Assembly (NCBI GenBank): GCA_028682895.1
Contig: JAJRAK010000052.1
Span: 1 to 64,000, forward strand
Direction: 5' to 3'
Origin: Methanomassiliicoccales archaeon
GTDB lineage: Archaea; Thermoplasmatota; Thermoplasmata; Methanomassiliicoccales; UBA472
Length of the DNA: 64,000 nt
The notes under the pieces are model-generated. The model was not told the DNA's origin. It worked only from the letters and a program-made list of their open reading frames with translations, and searched no databases. The translations under genes were made by a program, and so were the position numbers. This document shows positions 49,271 through 58,353 of this stretch, in pieces. Positions within the stretch are counted from its first letter, which is position 1; each line of letters opens with the position of its first letter.

Positions 49271-49820
49271 GCACGCGCACCTTACCATCGCGCATCTCGA
49301 CGCGCACCAGCGTCTTGATCTTCTGTCCCAGCTCGGCCTCCATCTCCGCCAGCCGGTCCGTCTTCTGCACCACGATGATGACGTCCACGACCGTCACGCC
49401 CATGAGCTTGAACGCTTGCACCATGGCCTTCAGCGTCCCTCCGGTGCTGAGCACGTCGTCAACGATGACCACGCGGTCACCTTTCTTCAGACCGTTGATG
49501 AAAAGCTCCTTCTCGGAATAACCGGTCGTCTGGTGCACGCTGACCTCGCCCGGAAGCCCGTACTTCCTTTTTCGTACGACATTGTAAGGAATTCCGGTCT
49601 GCAAAGAGAGAGGCACCATCAGAGGGATGGCCATGGCCTCGGCGCCCACGATGTAATCGCACCTGAAGTCCCCCAGCACGAGCATGCGGTCCAGAACCTC
49701 CTGCAGGACCTTGGGGTCCATGGAGGGGATGCCGTCCGTGATGGGGTGAACGAAGTATTGGTATTCGCCGAATCGGACCACATCGCTCCGTTCCAAGCTT
49801 TCCTTGAGCTTTTCCAACAT
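49263..49820 (-). CDS. Purine phosphoribosyltransferase (archaeal Hpt-like)
   Basis: VVIVDDVLSTGGTLKAM PRPP motif; MLEKLKESLERSDVVRFGEYQYFVHPITDGIP; start ATG 49820. Confidence 0.88.
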   Translation of the reverse strand: MLEKLKESLERSDVVRFGEYQYFVHPITDGIPSMDPKVLQEVLDRMLVLGDFRCDYIVGAEAMAIPLMVPLSLQTGIPYNVVRKRKYGLPGEVSVHQTTGYSEKELFINGLKKGDRVVIVDDVLSTGGTLKAMVQAFKLMGVTVVDVIIVVQKTDRLAEMEAELGQKIKTLVRVEMRDGKVRVLS

Positions 49821-50019
49821 GTTCTCCGTGCGACATTGCTCGGCAGGCTCATTAATTGTATCGTTCCGAAGAGAACGTCGTGGGACCAGCTTCACTTCGG
49901 CATGGAGCTCGATGTGGGAGAGGGAAAGTAATTGGCGCACAGCGGCGCCCGTGACCTTGTGGTGCACCTCATCTCCGTCGAAGGTGACGAGGTCGGTCTG
50001 GAGATGTGATCTGCCTCGA

Positions 50020-50679
50020 TCACGCCTTGTACCACTTGGCGCCCTTCTTATGGACCTTGCCGGTGGCGGCCAGATGCCTCAGGGTGCGCCTCAGCAGCTC
50101 CTCCGGGACGTCTATCTGGAACTGGTCCTTGAACCCTTTCTGTATGCCCGTGACGGTCTTCGGCTCGTATAGGGTCTTGGGCAGGATGGTCCTCAGGTCC
50201 TCGTGCAGGTTCCAGGGGAAGATGAACCAGGTCCAGTCCTCATCTGGCACCTCGACCTCGTAGTAGTCCGGTTCTTTCTTGGAATGGGTGATGTGCAGGA
50301 GGGTGGCGGTGCGGACCTCCTTGGGTCCCATGGTCTTAAGATGCTGCTCCGCCAAGATGAGGCTCTCGCCGGTGTCGGTGATGTCGTCGACGATCAGGAC
50401 GGACTCGCCGGCGATGCTGGCATTGAGCTCTTGGGTCAGGAGCGCCTTGCCATCGGTGCTGGCGGTGACGCCCCAGTGCTCGGTCTTGACCGCGTAGAGG
50501 CGCTTCACCTGGAGATGGTCACATATCACGCGGGCGGGCACCCACCCTCCCCGGGTGAGGCCGATGACGACCGTCGGTCGGAAACCGTTGTCCGCGATAT
50601 CATAGGCCACGGCCTCGGTCCATTTGGCTATCTCGTCCCAGGTCAGTATGCGGCACTTGAAGCTCTCAACTTTGTCCAT
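50020..50679 (-). CDS. Purine phosphoribosyltransferase
   Basis: VVIGLTRGGWVPARVICDHL, VLIVDDITDTGESL. Confidence 0.88.
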   Translation of the reverse strand: MDKVESFKCRILTWDEIAKWTEAVAYDIADNGFRPTVVIGLTRGGWVPARVICDHLQVKRLYAVKTEHWGVTASTDGKALLTQELNASIAGESVLIVDDITDTGESLILAEQHLKTMGPKEVRTATLLHITHSKKEPDYYEVEVPDEDWTWFIFPWNLHEDLRTILPKTLYEPKTVTGIQKGFKDQFQIDVPEELLRRTLRHLAATGKVHKKGAKWYKA

Positions 50680-50743
50680 CGGATCATCTCACCAGGGAAC
50701 GGCCCTGGCGGTCTGCAACCTGCATTGATGAAGATATACCTTT

Positions 50744-52369
50744 TCAGAGAAGGGGCGACACGAACTCCGCCTTTCTGACGTCGAACAGTCCGAAGTTGCT
50801 TATCTTGAGCTCGGGCACCACCAATAGGGATTGGAACGAGAGTGTGCTGAACGGCGCTGGTAGGGCACACCCCATCCCATTGAGCATGTCCATCAATATC
50901 GTCTCTTGGGCTGATACCGTGCCTACCGAGGCGGAGCTCATGAGCCCGGCCACGTCCAGTGGTAGCTGTTCCATCAGTTCTCCGTCCACGACGGCATGAC
51001 CGCCGCTGTGCGACACGGCGTTGATCGCTTTTGCCATGTCCACGGGGGACGCTCCTACGGAGAGCAGATGATGGGAATCGTGGGCCACTGACGAGGCGAG
51101 CGCACCACGCTTGAGGCCGAACCCTTTGATAAAACCGAGCACAGGCGGTCCTACCGCATATCGGTCCACGAGCGCCAGCAGCAGCACGTCCTGGCGGATG
51201 TCCGCCTGTATCCGTCCGTTGACGACCGGAAGCTCGGTGAGCACGCATCCGCTCTCTATGCTGTCCCGATGGACCTCGATCACCCGCACCGCCGCACTGT
51301 CCCCTCCGGCCGATAGGGTAAGCTCGTTCGCGGAACGGTCCTGAGGAGCGATGGCCAACACGGTCCTTTTCGGTTCCGCGCTGAAGAGCGGCCGGCCGTC
51401 CTTGGCCACCAGTTCCCCGTTGATGTACACCTCGCGCACCTTGAAGTCCTTGAGGTCGTCGACGATCACCAGGTCAGCGGTGCGTCCGACGCCGATGCTC
51501 CCTCCAGGCAGACTGTAATGCCAGGCGGGCCAGGACGTCACCGCTTTTATGGCGTGCATGGGGCTCATTCCCATCGAGACCGCCTTTCGCAGCAGGACAT
51601 CGATGTGTCCATTGACCAGGTCCTTGGCCCGCAGGTCGTCGGAGACCAGCATGCACTCGTTCGCCTTGGCGAACGACATGAGCTTGGCCATATCCCTGGA
51701 GGCGCTGCCTTCCCGCACCTGGATCCACATGCCCAGGAAGTATTTCTCCTCGGCCTCGTCGGAAGTGGTGCATTCGTGATCGGTGGAGATCCCGGCGTTG
51801 ATGTACTTGACCAACGGTCTGCCTATCAGGCCGGGGCAGTGCCCGTCTACCTTCTTCCAGTACTTCTTGGTGGCCTTGATCTTCTCGATGATGCCCGGAT
51901 CGCCCTCCAGCACGCCCTGGAAGTCCATGACCTCTCCCAGCGCGACGAAGCGGCGGTCCTCCAACATGCTCTCGATCTCCTTCACACCGATGACCGCCCC
52001 CGACGTCTCGTATTTGGTGGCCGGGACGCACGAAGGGGCGGTGAAATTAAAACGCAACGGGACGCTTTCCGCGTCCAGGAGCATGTAGGCGATGCCGGTC
52101 ATGCCTATCACGTTGGCGATCTCATGAGGGTCCGAGACCGTGGCGGTCGTACCGTGAGGAACGGCCGCCTCTGCGAACCGAGAGGGGCATAGATAGGACG
52201 ATTCGATGTGGATATGGGCATCAATCAGTCCGGGCAAGAGGAAGTGCTGGGGCGCCTCTGCCATATGTGTGATCTCAATGAACTTCCCGCCCTCCATGAC
52301 CACCTTGGACGGGACTATCTTGCCGTTGATCACGTCCACTAGTTGCCCGGCGACCTCGACCCTTGCCAT
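50744..52369 (-). CDS. ade: Adenine deaminase
   Basis: LLPGLIDAHIHIESSYLCPSRFAEAAVPHGTTATVSDPHEIANVIG; SVAHDSHHLLSVG. Confidence 0.95.
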   Translation of the reverse strand: MARVEVAGQLVDVINGKIVPSKVVMEGGKFIEITHMAEAPQHFLLPGLIDAHIHIESSYLCPSRFAEAAVPHGTTATVSDPHEIANVIGMTGIAYMLLDAESVPLRFNFTAPSCVPATKYETSGAVIGVKEIESMLEDRRFVALGEVMDFQGVLEGDPGIIEKIKATKKYWKKVDGHCPGLIGRPLVKYINAGISTDHECTTSDEAEEKYFLGMWIQVREGSASRDMAKLMSFAKANECMLVSDDLRAKDLVNGHIDVLLRKAVSMGMSPMHAIKAVTSWPAWHYSLPGGSIGVGRTADLVIVDDLKDFKVREVYINGELVAKDGRPLFSAEPKRTVLAIAPQDRSANELTLSAGGDSAAVRVIEVHRDSIESGCVLTELPVVNGRIQADIRQDVLLLALVDRYAVGPPVLGFIKGFGLKRGALASSVAHDSHHLLSVGASPVDMAKAINAVSHSGGHAVVDGELMEQLPLDVAGLMSSASVGTVSAQETILMDMLNGMGCALPAPFSTLSFQSLLVVPELKISNFGLFDVRKAEFVSPLL

Positions 52370-52429
52370 GGATGGTACTCAGAGCTAGCAGGACAAAAAC
52401 CTTTTCACCGCACCCGGCGATGTTCAAGC

Positions 52430-52657
52430 GTGACCTATCCCAGAGAGGTCCTGAACCGCATCAAGTGGGTAAAGGGGGGACTGTCTGACGTGATAGTTAC
52501 GTATGTCCACAGGGGCGCCCCTGATGATATGGCCATGATAAAGGGGGAGGACATTGTGGAACTAGGCAGGTCGTTCTTCCGCGTTGGGGAGAGCCATGTA
52601 CCATACCACAGGATAATAAAAATAGAGAATGACGGGGAAGAGGTTTATCGCGCCTAG
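52430..52657 (+). CDS. DUF504/UPF0248 family protein (GTG start)
   Basis: YPREVLNRIKWVKGGLSDVIVTYVHRGAPDDMAMIKGEDIVELGRSFFRVGESHVPYHRIIKIE. Confidence 0.85.
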   Translation: MTYPREVLNRIKWVKGGLSDVIVTYVHRGAPDDMAMIKGEDIVELGRSFFRVGESHVPYHRIIKIENDGEEVYRA

Positions 52658-52658
52658 C

Positions 52659-53273
52659 TCAATGCTTAGGCTCGTTGCAGTTAGGGCAGGTGTGCATGAA
52701 GGTCGGGAAGTTCACACCGCATTTGCGGCACTTGACCATCTCCACCTTCTTTTCCGCATGCTGCTCTTGTGCCGCGGGCTGTGCTGGCTGCGCCGGTGCC
52801 TGCTGGGGGGCGGGCGTCGGAGCGGCGGCGGGAGCCTGTTCCGCGGGCTTGTCCGGTGCGACCTGGTACTGCTGCGCCTGGTACTGCTGGTACTGAGGCT
52901 GCTGGATTACCTCCTGCAGCTTCAGGTAGGCAAGCAACAGCACTACCCCTGGGATGATGTACACGAAGAACCCCACGATGAGCCAGATAAGCAGATCATC
53001 ACTGGCCTGCTTGAACTTACCCTGGTCCAGGTTGCTGAAGACCTTCTCCTTCAGCATATAGACGACGAGGAGCCCGAGGGCGCCCATCACCAACGCGGCG
53101 ATCCCGTCACCTGTGCTTCCGGTTATTACGCGGATGATCCCCACGAGAATGCCTATGATAGCAAATACCAGTGCCAGCAATTGACCGACGTAGAGCAACT
53201 TGCGTGACTCCGCTGCGCTGGCTGGCAACCATGGCGGACCGTTCTCTGATGCTAAGAAACTGTTCAGATTCAT
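52659..53273 (-). CDS. Membrane protein with Q/P/A-rich linker and C-terminal zinc ribbon
   Basis: Three predicted TM segments, low-complexity QQPQYQQYQAQQYQ...APAAAPTPAPQQAPAQ, CRKCGVNFPTFMHTCPNCNEP. Confidence 0.7.
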   Translation of the reverse strand: MNLNSFLASENGPPWLPASAAESRKLLYVGQLLALVFAIIGILVGIIRVITGSTGDGIAALVMGALGLLVVYMLKEKVFSNLDQGKFKQASDDLLIWLIVGFFVYIIPGVVLLLAYLKLQEVIQQPQYQQYQAQQYQVAPDKPAEQAPAAAPTPAPQQAPAQPAQPAAQEQHAEKKVEMVKCRKCGVNFPTFMHTCPNCNEPKH

Positions 53274-53430
53274 TTTCCCTTCCCTCCGACGGATGAATAT
53301 CCAGGAGCTAAAGGTGGGTCCCCGATATTGAATCTATCGCAGGCTGGAGGATGAATGGCACAATTTCAGATGATCATCGGCACCTCACAACTATTATATA
53401 CAATCCGTCAACTACGAAAGGTGCCAAAGA

Positions 53431-54201
53431 GTGAACTGGATGAAGAATGAGGATTTCAGATATTTATATGAAAGATTAAATGATCCTTCTGATATCGACT
53501 GTCTCTGCCAGGAGCTTAGCCTGGACCGCGAACTTCTGACCGTCATCTATAGCCAAAGGACGGTACGTGAGACCACTAAGAAGTTCTACAAGGTGCAGAG
53601 GAACAGCCAGAGGATGATCCAGTCCTGGAAGAAGGGAGAGACCCTCTTGGAGCTCTCACAGCGTTTTGAGTTCCCGCCGATCCTGACCGGATTGATGATA
53701 TTCCAGGAAACAGGACGTTCCAAGAAGCAGTACTGGGCCATGGTGAGGGAGCCTGAGACCATCCAGGACGAGGAGCTGAGAAGACAGATCGTGGAGATCG
53801 CCAAGGCCGACCTCATCTATTCCCCGGAAGGTACCGAGAAGCAGTACCAGAGGGGTGCCTGGGGAGAGAAGAACCTCCAGGACTGGCTGGACGGTCAGGG
53901 CATATCCTATCGTACTGAGAAGGACCTCAGGGGCGAGTTCCCCAAGACCCCGGACGCGCTCCTGGACAAGCCCATCATGGTCAACGGTTGGAAGGTCAAT
54001 TGGATCGAGTCCAAGGCCACCTTCGGCGACCGCGTCGAGGTGAACAAGAACACCAAGAAGCAGCTGTCACCGTACGTGCAGCTCTTCGGGCAGGGCCTGG
54101 TAGTATACTGGTTCGGTTTCGTTGACGAGATAACCATGGAGGACGGCATATTCATCACCGACTCCTCCCTCAGTGGGTTGACCTGCAAACCAGTAGAGTA
54201 G
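53431..54201 (+). CDS. TPD-motif protein, archaeal homologue of CDIN1/C15orf41 (predicted PD-(D/E)XK nuclease)
   Basis: GAWGEKNLQDWLDGQGISYRTEKDLRGEFPKTPDALLDKPIMVNGWKVNWIESKATFGD: TPD motif followed by ESK; start GTG 53431 or ATG 53440. Confidence 0.8.
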   Translation: MNWMKNEDFRYLYERLNDPSDIDCLCQELSLDRELLTVIYSQRTVRETTKKFYKVQRNSQRMIQSWKKGETLLELSQRFEFPPILTGLMIFQETGRSKKQYWAMVREPETIQDEELRRQIVEIAKADLIYSPEGTEKQYQRGAWGEKNLQDWLDGQGISYRTEKDLRGEFPKTPDALLDKPIMVNGWKVNWIESKATFGDRVEVNKNTKKQLSPYVQLFGQGLVVYWFGFVDEITMEDGIFITDSSLSGLTCKPVE

Positions 54202-54245
54202 ACCCTCTGCAAGATGTTAATATCTTAAACCCGTATTTAAGTCGC

Positions 54246-55235
54246 ATGGACCGGGGCGATGTCATCTCAGCCAGCGACTTGGAGCGGTACGGCTACTGCC
54301 CGCTCAGTTGGTGGCTAGGGCGTCAGGCCAAGGTCCACAACGCCGAACTTGACGAGGGCGACCGGATCCATCGCAGCAAGGCCGATGAATACCTGCGCAT
54401 CACCCACGCCGAGGAGATGGCCTGGGACTGGGAACGCATGGTCTTCCTCTTCTCATTGGTGGCGACCGTGCTCGCTCTGACCGGGATATCACTGATGCGC
54501 GTCGATGGCGGGGCCGATTGGGGATGGGCCCTCACTCTGCTGAGCATCATGTGGTTCTTCGTGGTCATCGCTCTGCTCTATCTATCAGCGCAGAAAGGCA
54601 GGGCGCTCATAATGGTCCGCCGGCAGCAGATGCTGGCCATCGTAGGCCTGGTGATGATGGTCATCGCCATGAACGTGGGGACCCTCATCGAGGTCGACCC
54701 CTTGGTCTCCATGATAATCGAGGCCTTGGCCTTGCTGTGGTTGATAGCTGCCTCGTTCGCCTTGTACCGTTCCCTGTCCGCCGCTCAGCAAGCAAAGGAA
54801 TGGATGGGGGAGCAGAAGCTGGAAGGCAAGATACATTACGTGGGGACGGACAGTTCCCCCTTGTACCTCTCCGAGAGCCTTGGGCTGAGCGGTCGTCCCG
54901 ATTTCGTGCTGGAGGTGAACGGCAATCTGATACCGGGGGACCTGAAGACCGGACGCACACCGAAAGGCCCCTTGTTCTCTCACATCCTTCAGGTGGCCGC
55001 CTACTGCGTCCTGATCGCCGAGAGCTCGGGAAAGAGGCCTCCGTACGGACTTCTCGTATACGGTGACATGGAGCACGAGATAGAGTTCACCGATGAGCTG
55101 GAGAAGATATTGCATAATAAGTTGGAGGAGATGCACGGGATCATCGTGACCGGCGAGGCGCATCGTAACCATAATCGTCCTGGTAAGTGCACCACCTGCT
55201 CGCGCCGTGCCTCCTGCCCCGAGAGATTGAACTGA
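54246..55235 (+). CDS. Cas4-like Fe-S PD-(D/E)XK nuclease with internal transmembrane insertion
   Basis: N-term ISASDLERYGYCPLSWWL, four hydrophobic helices, GRPDFVLEVNGNLIPGDLKTGRTPKGPLFSHILQVAAYCVL, C-terminal CTTCSRRASCPE. Confidence 0.82.
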   Translation: MDRGDVISASDLERYGYCPLSWWLGRQAKVHNAELDEGDRIHRSKADEYLRITHAEEMAWDWERMVFLFSLVATVLALTGISLMRVDGGADWGWALTLLSIMWFFVVIALLYLSAQKGRALIMVRRQQMLAIVGLVMMVIAMNVGTLIEVDPLVSMIIEALALLWLIAASFALYRSLSAAQQAKEWMGEQKLEGKIHYVGTDSSPLYLSESLGLSGRPDFVLEVNGNLIPGDLKTGRTPKGPLFSHILQVAAYCVLIAESSGKRPPYGLLVYGDMEHEIEFTDELEKILHNKLEEMHGIIVTGEAHRNHNRPGKCTTCSRRASCPERLN

Positions 55236-55236
55236 C

Positions 55237-57033
55237 CTATTCCACCGTCACGCTCTTGGCCAGGTTCTTTGGTTTATCGATGGAGCAGTTGCGCCTCTTC
55301 GCCACATGATAGGCGAGTATCTGAAGCGCCACGGTGACAGGGATGGGCGAGTAGACCGGCTTGACCTTCGGCACATATATGACGCGCTCGCATAGCCGGG
55401 CCAGTTCAGTGTCCCCTTCCAGCCCGATACCGAGCACGGGACTGTCGCGGGCGGCCACCTCTGAAACATTGGCCAACATCTTCTCGTATGTCGGGTCTCC
55501 CTTGATGGCCGTAGCGATCACCGGTGTGGTGGAATCCAGGAGCGCCAAGGGACCGTGCTTGAGCTCACCGGCGGCGAATCCCTCGGCATGTATGTACGAT
55601 ATCTCCTTGAGCTTGAGCGCCCCCTCGAGCATCGTTGGGTAGTTGATGTTGCGGCCGATGAAGAAGCAGTGCTCGGCCGAATCGATCATCTTGCTGGCCT
55701 CCTCGATCTCATGCATGCGGTTCAGCACGGATTGGACCATGTTCGATGATTGGCGAAGTGAGGACAACGCACTGCGCATGGAATCGTGGCTGAGATTGCC
55801 CTTAGCGTAGCCGATGCGTATCGCTAAAAGGTACATCGCCAGCATCTGGGCGAGGAATGTCTTGGTCGCCGCCACGCCTATCTCAGGTCCGGCCTTGGTG
55901 TACAGCACCTCGTCGACCTCACGGGTGATGGTGGAGCCAACGACGTTCGTGACGGCCAATGTGCGGCACCCGCGCCGCCGGGCCTCCCGGGCGGCCGCCA
56001 GCGTGTCCGCGGTCTCCCCGCTCTGAGTGATAAGAATGACCAACGGGGTCTCTCTGGCCCCTGGTGAGTAACGGTACTCGGACGCCAGCTCCAGCGTGGT
56101 CGGCAGGGAGGCGAACTCCTCCATGACGTACTTTCCTACCATGGCGGCATGGAAGGAAGAACCGCAGGCCACCAGCTTCACCGAGCGGAAGTCGATGCGG
56201 GGGAGCACCTCCCCGTTCTCGATCATGTCCAATGCGCCCAGCAGCGTGTTGTGCATGGCGTTGGGGCCTTCGAATATCTCCTTTAGCATGAAATGTTCGA
56301 AACCGCCCTTCTGGGCATCTTCGGCGGACCAGGTGACCACGGCCGGCTCCCTCTCCACGGGGACGCCCTCGGCGTTGAACACCTTGACCTCCGAAGGGGT
56401 GATGGAAAGTGTCTCGCCGTCCATGATGTAAAGCACCTTGTTGGTGTAGCTGAGCAGAGCGGTTACGTCCGAGGCCAGGAAGTTCTCCTTGACCCCGAGC
56501 CCGATGACCATAGGGTTCTCCTTGCGGGCAGCGGCGATCTCCTGGCCCCCGTCGCGGATGGCAGCGATGGCGTAAGTTCCCTCGATCTCCTTTATCGAAT
56601 CGGCCAGCGCCTGTCGGAGGTCGCCCTTGTAATGGTCCTCCAACAGATGCACTATGACCTCGGTGTCGGTCTCGGAGGTGAACCGGTGACCGTTCGACTC
56701 CAACCGCCCCCGCAACGCCGCATAGTTCTCGATTATCCCATTATGAACGATGGCTAATTTGCCGTCGCATGACATGAAGGGGTGAGCGTTCCTATCCGAA
56801 GGACGGCCACATGTGGCCCACCGAGTATGGCCGATGCCGGTGCGGGCCTCGGACCGAGGCATCACACCGCGCAGCACATCCAGTTCGCCCTGACGCTTGG
56901 TCAAGGAAAGACGTCCATTGTCCACCAACGCGATACCGGCGGAGTCGTATCCCCGGTATTCCAGGCGCTTGAGGCCTTCCATAAGCACTTCCGCCGCCTG
57001 ACGGTACCCTACGTAACCGACTATGCCGCACAT
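55237..57033 (-). CDS. glmS: Glutamine-fructose-6-phosphate aminotransferase
   Basis: MCGIVGYVGYRQAAEVLMEGLKRLEYRGYDSAG; SIS domains; CGSSFHAAMVGKY. Confidence 0.97.
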   Translation of the reverse strand: MCGIVGYVGYRQAAEVLMEGLKRLEYRGYDSAGIALVDNGRLSLTKRQGELDVLRGVMPRSEARTGIGHTRWATCGRPSDRNAHPFMSCDGKLAIVHNGIIENYAALRGRLESNGHRFTSETDTEVIVHLLEDHYKGDLRQALADSIKEIEGTYAIAAIRDGGQEIAAARKENPMVIGLGVKENFLASDVTALLSYTNKVLYIMDGETLSITPSEVKVFNAEGVPVEREPAVVTWSAEDAQKGGFEHFMLKEIFEGPNAMHNTLLGALDMIENGEVLPRIDFRSVKLVACGSSFHAAMVGKYVMEEFASLPTTLELASEYRYSPGARETPLVILITQSGETADTLAAAREARRRGCRTLAVTNVVGSTITREVDEVLYTKAGPEIGVAATKTFLAQMLAMYLLAIRIGYAKGNLSHDSMRSALSSLRQSSNMVQSVLNRMHEIEEASKMIDSAEHCFFIGRNINYPTMLEGALKLKEISYIHAEGFAAGELKHGPLALLDSTTPVIATAIKGDPTYEKMLANVSEVAARDSPVLGIGLEGDTELARLCERVIYVPKVKPVYSPIPVTVALQILAYHVAKRRNCSIDKPKNLAKSVTVE

Positions 57034-58223
57034 CAGACCACTATGCTCCTGTCCTCAAAAGTGCCCTCGACCTTGACGCCATTACCCACGCGGGAGTTCG
57101 CTCCGATGATGGCCCCGGAGGACAGCACCGCCCTTGATCCTATTTGGGTGAACTCGCCGACGATACTGCCGGCCTTCTCTACCTTGAAGAACTCATCTTC
57201 GATGCGCACCTGCGCCATGCCCGAAGGGGCGGACAGTCCGCTCCCTATGCGGCATCCATCATCGATGACCGCACGCGAGATATGAGAATGGGAACCGATG
57301 GAAACGTTGTTCATGATCATGGAATTGTATATCGTGGTGAAGGGGGCGATGCTGACACCGTTCCCTATGCTTGTGGTCGAGAATATGGTCGCGTACGGAC
57401 CTATCTCACATCCTTCACCGATCGCCACCGGCCCTTCGATGTAGGAGCCAGCCTTTATCTTGGTCCCAGCGCCTATGTGCACTGGCCCGCGGAGCGTGAC
57501 CCCTCCCTCGATGGTACCGGCTATTTCCTGACCGGTGAGGTCGGAGGCGTACTCGTTCAGTCGTATGAGGTCCCATGGATAGACCGCGTCCATCCAGCGG
57601 CCGGTGGAACGCACCACTTCCAGGTCCACCTTGGAAATGCAGCTGTGCAGCACGTGGGTGATGCCGGACTTGCCTTCCATGACCCCCTTTTCCAAATATT
57701 TGAATATGCTGGGCGGGAAACGGTAGATGCCGGTGCTTATGATATTGCTCTCCCCTTTATCCGGCTTCTCGATGATATCGACCACCCGACCGGCCTCTAT
57801 CTGCACCACGCCGTACTTGGAGGGCATCTCGGAATCGGTCACGAGCAGGGCGATGTTGCCCTTGTGCTTGAGAAGGTCGGAGATGGCCTGGGCATCGATG
57901 ATGTTGTCACCAGCCACCATGATGAAGTCGTCCTTGATCTGGTTCTTGACGGTCAGAGCGGCATGGGCGGTACCGAGCTGCTTCTCCTGCAGTGCGTATG
58001 ATATTTTCACACCGAACTGCGAACCATTGCCGAAGAAGGACATTATCCTCTCCTTCATGTAGCCGACGACCAGTATGATATCGGTGATGCCGTTGGCCGC
58101 CAACGCTCGGACCACGTACTCAAGGATAGGGCGGTTCCCTATCGGTATCATGACCTTGGGCCGGGACACGGTGAATGGGCGCAGCCTAGTCCCTTCCCCG
58201 GCGGCCAGTATGACGGCTTTCAT
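57033..58223 (-). CDS. Bifunctional sugar-1-phosphate nucleotidylyltransferase/acetyltransferase (archaeal GlmU-like)
   Basis: MKAVILAAGEGTRLRPFTVSRPKVMIPIGNRPILEYVV; C-terminal left-handed beta-helix; start/stop overlap with glmS. Confidence 0.92.
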   Translation of the reverse strand: MKAVILAAGEGTRLRPFTVSRPKVMIPIGNRPILEYVVRALAANGITDIILVVGYMKERIMSFFGNGSQFGVKISYALQEKQLGTAHAALTVKNQIKDDFIMVAGDNIIDAQAISDLLKHKGNIALLVTDSEMPSKYGVVQIEAGRVVDIIEKPDKGESNIISTGIYRFPPSIFKYLEKGVMEGKSGITHVLHSCISKVDLEVVRSTGRWMDAVYPWDLIRLNEYASDLTGQEIAGTIEGGVTLRGPVHIGAGTKIKAGSYIEGPVAIGEGCEIGPYATIFSTTSIGNGVSIAPFTTIYNSMIMNNVSIGSHSHISRAVIDDGCRIGSGLSAPSGMAQVRIEDEFFKVEKAGSIVGEFTQIGSRAVLSSGAIIGANSRVGNGVKVEGTFEDRSIVV

Positions 58224-58353
58224 TATTCTCCTCCCTAGTAGCCATCATCTGGCCATTTAATAATCTTTTTCAACGCGATGATATCATTACTTGTAAAGAG
58301 ACAGCATGCTTTAAATGTCCTTTCGAACGATAGTATTCGCGAGAAGGTTCCGT

